Made by a program: the position numbers and the translations under genes
In this document: positions 58,730-64,000 of the stretch, one piece after another
How positions within the stretch are numbered: the first letter of the stretch is position 1
How the letters are laid out: the number at the start of each line of letters is the position of its first letter
Notes under the pieces: generated by a model
What the model was told of the DNA's origin: nothing
Seen by the model: only the letters and a program-made list of their open reading frames with translations
Database searches by the model: none
DNA from: Ceratodon purpureus
Taxonomy: Eukaryota; Streptophyta; Bryopsida; Pseudoditrichales; Ditrichaceae
Length of the DNA stretch: 64,000 bases
Assembly: GCA_014871385.1 (NCBI GenBank)
Contig: CM026427.1
Coordinates: forward strand, 18,584,048-18,648,047
Direction: 5' to 3'

Positions 58730-59995
58730 AAACCCTAAACAATTGAGATAGCTAGCTTTTAACAGAAAGGTTCCAATTTCTAGTCGAATGCCACATGTGA
58801 CGCATTTATGTACAATCTGAGACGCAACGAGCAACTGCGAAATCAACACCCTAAACGAAATCCAGTCCAATGAGATGAATCAAACAGATTGACCATTGAC
58901 TATCATACCCGAACCCTTCTCGAGCCTTTCGGTTGCCTCCTCGGCGAAGCCTTTGGTCCGGAACGACACCGTCCCCTCGGCCGACTGTCTCCGAAACAAG
59001 GACTCGAATGTGAAAAGCCCCGTGCAGCACATTCGAACCCCATGCCTGCACATGTGATTGATGCAATGCATCGAAATCCAATCCCGACAACCAGAGATCA
59101 GTGGAGAGACTTCTCGACTCAGACCTCGCTCGTTGTGAGGCCACCGATGCAAGACGAGCTTCCACGGAACGCTGTATCCACCACGACTCCACCGAAGCCG
59201 GACATCTCGAAGGTCCGAGCGCCGTGGTAAACGCGAGTGAAGTGCATCGAGAGATGAGTTACCGCATGCCTGGCGTGGTGAAGGTCGGACATGCCAGGGG
59301 ACTCTGCGATTGAATCAGTGGTTTGTGACGAACGAGGAGCGATTCGAGTGCTGTATCGGAACTGGCAGGGAAACACCCATCCCTAGGGCGCCCGGTGCTG
59401 TTGTTTGTTGGAAAGGATGTCGTGCCTTTTTACCGCAGACTGTTTCAACGCCCCGGGACTCGGGGATAGAGCTTCTGAGGAAATTCGTGGAAGTGTAGGG
59501 TAAAATGATTACGGTTAAAGTGTCAACTATAGATGGTTGGTGATTTTATTTTTATTTCTATTCTTTTTCTCTCTTATTCCTTTTTCTTATTCTTTTCTTA
59601 TTCTTTTTCTTTTACATATCTCCTCTATAAAGTAAACAATGACTAGTTTGAGCGTTGAGTATAAATATTTGGTGCTCTCACCTATTGTTTCATATTTGTT
59701 TCCTTTATATATCTTTATATATTTGCTTCATATTTGTTTCCTTTATATATCTTTATATATTTGCTTCATATTTGTTCCTTCATATTTGTTTCCTTCATAT
59801 TTGTTCCCTCCGCGTCACACTTGTTTCGTTCCCCGTTTCCCGTTCTTTTCATTTTTCTCATTGTTTATTTTTTATTTTATTTTTATTTTTATTTTTATTT
59901 TTATTTTTTTCCTTCTTTCTTTCCACCCCTGCCGTGGCCGCAATCCTCTCTAGCCCAGAGCCAGCCCCGTCCACGAGCTCCTGTGGAGTATTGAC
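58730..59995. other. No gene recognised; GC shift then T-rich repeats
   Basis: 58880-59500 is GC-richer with overlapping frames on both strands and no domain. From 59540 it becomes T-rich. The 38-bp unit CATATTTGTTTCC...TTATATATTTGCTT occurs about twice at 59690-59770, followed by TTTATTTTTATTTTTA at 59866-59910. The region just before 59996 is the probable promoter or leader of the next gene. Confidence 0.4.
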
Positions 59996-61836
59996 ATGGC
60001 CTCTGATATGGCTTTGGACATGGTTACAGACGAGGTGAGTTTCCACGGTGAATATCTGGTTTTGAGTTTTATTTTTTTTTGTTCTTATACATGCATAATA
60101 GAGTTTTTAGAGAAAAAACAGTTTATTATTTTATTATCTATTGTTTTATTATTTATTATTCTAATTGTTCCTAGGGCCGGTGTCACCATCTCCTTAACCC
60201 TGTTCTTGAGCCATGAACTTCATTCGTGCCCTCCTTGGAATGATTTGGGCCTGACCATCATTCATTTGTTGGCACATCTTATTCCAGGTGGCCTTGGTGC
60301 AGGAACCGCTGTCTGGGGCACGGGCCGCTAAAAGACAAAAAAGAATCCAGCAGGTGGTGAAGCAGACGTTTTTGAAGGATCTGAATGTCATTGAAATTAC
60401 CTATGACGACCTTGGAGGAGCTGGATGCAACGGGGGGTGCAAGAGGAAGAAACGATCTCCGGAATTGTACATTCTCCCTTGTCCGAAGACACTGGCGTGT
60501 AAATATTTTGCCAACATATTTTCGAACACGTCCGTGGATACGGAGATAGATGTTTGCCCGAGCCAGCAGTACTACACCCAGTATTGTCACAAGGTATGCC
60601 ATCGTTGCTTGTCCCACCCTGATCCATCCATATGTACCGCGTGTGGTGTCGAAGCCCCGGACTTTGCTACCAGCACATCACGGATTTTTAATTTGTCAAT
60701 CACCCAAGGCCCGACTATCAGGCGTTTTGCGGATTTCCATGATTTGCATGGACGCCTCGCGCTTCATCTGGAAGGTGCGCAGCCTCGACCTCCATTCACG
60801 GTCTTCAACTGCAAATTCGAGCGAAATGGGCTTTGTGAGAGGCAAATCTTGAAGAAATTCGGCATCGATACGCAAATGGAGGTCATGATCTCTTATTCGA
60901 ACATTCCCAGTGAAGCGACCCACAAATCATCTGGCGAATTACCTTTCTGGGAGGAGAAGAGATATCAAGGCACCTGGCAGGGAGTATTTGGAGACGATGG
61001 TTTATTCCCAGTGGTGGCCAAAAATTTATTGGTGCTGGATGGGTCGGCTGTTATCCGGAGGAACGTCCTTGACGTGGATTCCCTGATTTTTGACGAGGTC
61101 ATCTTGATATACGTGGCCAACATGTGGCAGAGCGAGATCCTCTACAAGATTGCGTTATCGGGAGCCAATCATTATTATGAAACATGTCCATTCCTCGCTA
61201 AACATAATCAGAAGAATCCGAAGCGGGGCAGATACAAATCTGTCAGCCATGGTTTCCACGCGCATGGTGGCCCGGGCTCGAGAGGCAACCTGGTGAGGTA
61301 TTGTTCGAGCAACATGCCTCCGAGTGAGCAGGAAAGCTTCTACCACCTAGGTGACAGCATCGCCTCCTCGATTTGGCAAAACCTGGGCCAGTTTGGAGTT
61401 CGAGTTGAAGCAGTTTTTCCATGGCCAAGCTTCTCCTATTTTCATAGGGATGGAAGGGTTTCCCACGAAGGTGCAACAGATGCACTTTTCAAAAAATTCC
61501 TATATTCAACCCCACGTTGATAAATTGGACATGGAGGCCTCTTTCATAGCTTGGTTCACCAGGGGCAATCCGAGGGGGGGCAACTTTGGGGTATTCCAGA
61601 ATTGTCTGAAATTCCATACGGACGACGGAGCAGGGGTATTCCTCCGTAGCAAGCCCTACACCCACGGGACATTGAAATTCGACACGGGTTCGTTGGGGCT
61701 TAATGATTATAAGCTAGGGGTGGCATTGGTTAACAAGCAGCCGCTTACTACGAGGGTGAGGAATCAACTGCAGGAAGGGACGCCGCTGACATGGAAGAAT
61801 GAGCTAGTTGACCCTGGGTCGGATGTCAGCGACTAA
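59996..61836 (+). CDS. 2OG-Fe(II) dioxygenase, TET/JBP-like (frameshifted?)
   Basis: Exon 1, 59996-60034, reads MASDMALDMVTDE. It ends at a GAG|GTGAGT donor and joins 60288 (VALVQEPLSGARAAKRQKR) in phase 0 after ATTCCAG. The N-terminal half has a basic segment (CNGGCKRKKR) and a cysteine cluster (CHKVCHRC ... ICTACG) likely to bind zinc. The C-terminal ~110 residues hold a dioxygenase core: FSKNSYIQPHVDKLD with the H-x-D at about 61513-61521, GGNFGVFQNCLKF, and the distal H in PYTHGTLKFD at 61663. The 48-residue D-to-H spacing and the GG-F pattern are like TET/JBP enzymes, which oxidise thymine or 5-methylcytosine in DNA. The first frame closes at 61520 and the core is in the next frame, so a one-base change lies around 61445-61490 (near GGATGGAAGGG). 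This could be an indel, an assembly error or an overlooked intron. The assignment to TET/JBP is an inference from motif order. Confidence 0.6.
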
Positions 61837-63439
61837 CTTAAATCAATGTAATCTAGCGTAAATTCAATAAACTCACGATTTTGTACGGCCACTTGTGTAT
61901 TGCTTCGTGTCCTGGTTCCCTTCACTTTGACATCGTGTTCTGTTGGATATGCGACCGGCACGTGTGCACGCTTGGTTGGATCAAGATACATCGCAAGACC
62001 ATGCTGATACATAGAAGGTGAGCCACCGATTTCAAAAGGACGACGACGACATGCCCTGGACGCGACGAAGCCACTGTATGAATCCTGCGGAACGCATGGG
62101 TCGCCGCACGGGTTCCAAGCATTGTATTGAATATGAAGTGAGGACAGTCTTCCACTGCTCTCCTTGGTGGTCCAGTGGATTCCTGGATTCGTCGAGACGA
62201 CAGTATCTACCTCAGGGAACGCACTCCCCGCGTATTTCCATCCTCGCGCATCTGAGAGACACACACGGATAACAGGTGAGCGACATCAACAGATAACCAT
62301 CCTCGATGCCTCGGAACATGGGTTCAGATTCGAGTGTACGGCGACAAGATGCAGGCTGTTTGTTGCACCCACGTCCTTCCTGCTATCCAATCTCACAACG
62401 TCGGGGACCTCAGAAAGCTGCAACCGCGTACACCATCACGTCAGTTTTCGAACTCCATGATTGCCTGAGACTGTACGTGCACAAGGACACGGATGCCGAG
62501 GAAAGGGTCGAAAGGTAAACCTTTCGGAGGTCGAGGTGCGTCCTTGTTGGGACCCATGGTCTCCAACATCCCCGGACCCTCATCTCCACCTCACTGCCTG
62601 CGATAATACGAGCAGCGTTCAGGTATCAGCATCCTCCAAAGGGTTGACATCGATTCGTAATCACATGGGGTGCAGACCTGGAGGACCTTCGGCTGTCGTC
62701 GAGTACAGCTATACAAACCAACTGTGCGGGCAAATTACCTCGGAATCTGCTGACCTTGGATTACCGACATCCACGGCTGTATCTCCATCATACTTACGAT
62801 TCACCCACCCTAAAATTCCCTCCTTGGGAGCACAATATCCACGCCACTGCCTCCGTGGATCCTGCCATGGCCACCTACAAAAAACACGGACACTCACAGC
62901 ATCTTCATGTCCCCGGGAACCTGGCCGAACGAAGTGGCCTCGCAAACCAAAAACGCGTTTCACATATCAATGGCATGCTTCGCAGGATCCTAATAAAACA
63001 TCGCAGAACGGATTAAACGCCGACGTAAACAAAGGCCTATACCTCTGCCCTTATCAAGCCAGTGGAGTGATTCAACGGGGACGGTGTTGCCTATTCGGAG
63101 GTGCGCATCGTCTGGAGACCGTCTTGCATACTTGGAGGTGTGCATGCGAAGGTCCCCTGTGTGGATGTCAATTGATTAGCATCGAGGTAGACGTACGCGT
63201 AGATTTCAAAATCCCATGTTGATCGCGACAGAGACGTAGAATGCAAAAAACATGCGACATGTACGGAGAATACCTTCGCTGGTAACGACTTTCGAATCTT
63301 CCGCTTTGGATTGGGACTCTCCTTTCAAAAAATCCACGACGAGATTCTGAACACATCCCACTGGCTTGCCATGGAGAAGGCACGCACCCCAGGAGACATG
63401 CACAGGGCGAGAACAAGTCGTGCAAGGTAATTCGCAGAC
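61833..63439 (-). CDS. Unrecognised multi-exon gene, convergent with dioxygenase
   Basis: Exon-like minus segments suggest a gene. 63439-63274 (CELPCTTCSRPVHVSWGACL ... AEDSKVVTSE) lies between CACCTAG and GAAG|GTATTC. It joins in phase to 63156-63043 (GDLRMHTSKYARRSPDDAHL, RIGNTVPVESLHWLDKG) after CACACAG. A segment ending at 62798 (VAMAGSTEAVAWILCSQGGN) has a textbook GTAAGTATG donor. 62417-62291 (QLSEVPDVVRLDSRKDVGAT ...) follows TTGCAG. 62251-61833 ends the protein (GWKYAGSAFPEVDTVVSTNP, GGSPSMYQHGLAMYLDPTKR, VQNREFIEFTLDYIDLS). The middle junctions were not resolved, and one implied intron is only 39 bp, so the model is partial and the gene may be damaged. No family is recognised. Its TAG (61833-61835) overlaps the TAA of the facing gene (61834-61836). 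Confidence 0.4.
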
Positions 63440-63927
63440 CTAGGTGAATGCAAAAGGCAAATCCTCGCGGTCCCCACGTCGCGAGACGCCACGATAAGAC
63501 ACGTCACTCGACTTTTTTCCCCTGGTTCACTGAGAACCGGCTTGAGTCGTATAGGACGTCCCCGAGGACGGAACTCGGACGGCATGTCATCTACACGTCA
63601 GGTGCCGGGGACAGTTTTCCCTGCTAGTCGACTTGGTATCCTTCGGTGTGAGACAACTGCCATGCGACCGGCTGGCTTCCGATCTGTTCGGCCCGATTTG
63701 GCGCACGTACAGATCCAACTTTCGCCGAGTCGCATCAATCTGTGCTCGGAAGCGACGAGAATCTGGCGCTGGACCGTCCGGGCCCACGATTCACCCCCGC
63801 AGTCTCACGGCGGATTCCCCCGTACAGCACCCTAAAACACTCCTGATTCCGCACCTCTTCGAAACTCCCCGGTTCTACGCTCCACCAACGGCGTGCGTGA
63901 GCCCTGAGGCAGGGATGAGGATGAAGG
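63440..63927. other. Possible 5' part of the minus-strand gene
   Basis: GC-rich. Minus frames 63787-63587 (GPDGPAPDSRRFRAQIDATR) and 63585-63440 are open and could be upstream exons, but nothing is recognisable and the plus strand is equally open. Confidence 0.3.
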
Positions 63928-64000
63928 CTATAAACCCCAAAATTCAATGAGAACAACCCCGGACCCTGACACCATGCTATCGCGGGTCTGAGTGGACCCT
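63928..64000 (+). repeat. R1 copy 4, cut by window end
   Basis: AAGGCTATAAACCCCAAAAT and CAATGAGAACAACCC match the centre of R1 at 727-790 and 16795-16865. The copy is more GC-rich. Its hairpin region, if present, lies beyond the window. Confidence 0.7.

Noticed and set aside
62461-63222. 253-codon plus-strand open frame
   Set aside because: It is Ser/Thr/Pro/Cys-rich without domain or splice logic and overlaps better exon-like segments with good splice sites on the minus strand; probably an antisense shadow in GC-rich DNA.

Overview
The window looks like nuclear DNA of a land plant, most likely an early-diverging (non-seed) lineage such as a bryophyte. This is inferred from plant-type GT-AG introns, plant gene families (group C bZIP, plastid glucose transporter, CRY-DASH, LRR receptor kinase VIII type, GCN1/ILITYHIA), AT-rich intergenic DNA and dense repeats. 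No bacterial operons, phage genes or organelle genes were seen. Intact genes are few. The best are a BTB/POZ protein (7494-8810, minus), a two-exon gene of an unrecognised family (27540-29131, plus), and a JmjC-domain protein (39667-41844, minus).

Most of the rest is a gene graveyard. Broken pieces of at least ten ordinary plant genes keep their introns but carry frameshifts, stops or internal deletions. They are: F-box-like (1.2-2.2 kb), bZIP (3.1 kb), BTB (14.5 kb), copper-ATPase HMA domain (22.7 kb), S28 serine peptidase (23.5-24.3 kb), plastid glucose transporter (25.2-26.5 kb), ARP2 (33.6-34.5 kb), DUF1818 joined to CRY-DASH (35.8-39.6 kb), LRR receptor kinase lacking its catalytic core (48.1-50.4 kb) and GCN1 (55.1-58.7 kb). 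Retained introns argue against retroposition and for segmental or DNA-transposon capture. A Helitron helicase remnant with a Helitron-like 3' terminus sits at 34.9-35.4 kb.

Two parts may be new. First, three dispersed copies (17.9-19.8, 27.5-29.1 and 51.7-53.2 kb) of one two-exon gene family have a conserved ~150-residue N-terminal domain with WGP, DHG and RILP motifs, a Pro/Ser linker and a coiled-coil C-terminus. One copy is intact, one has an in-frame TGA and one is frameshifted. Second, the GC-richer right end holds a spliced gene (59996-61836) with an HxD...H dioxygenase core spaced as in the TET/JBP family. It converges on a second candidate gene on the other strand, and their stop codons overlap.

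Repeats include: a family with a 13-bp perfect hairpin that varies by a compensatory change between copies (0.8, 16.9 and 17.1 kb, with a partial copy at 63.9 kb); two pogo/Emigrant-like MITEs that bracket a GTGACCTGGGGTGCC minisatellite (20.5-22.5 kb); a 195-bp tandem repeat (42.1-42.7 kb); a degenerate ACCCATCAT array (46.7-47.3 kb) with an inverted relative at 30.6 kb; and a duplicated ~850-bp element (6.1 and 11.3 kb). All identifications come from reading the sequence and from family knowledge; no search was run.
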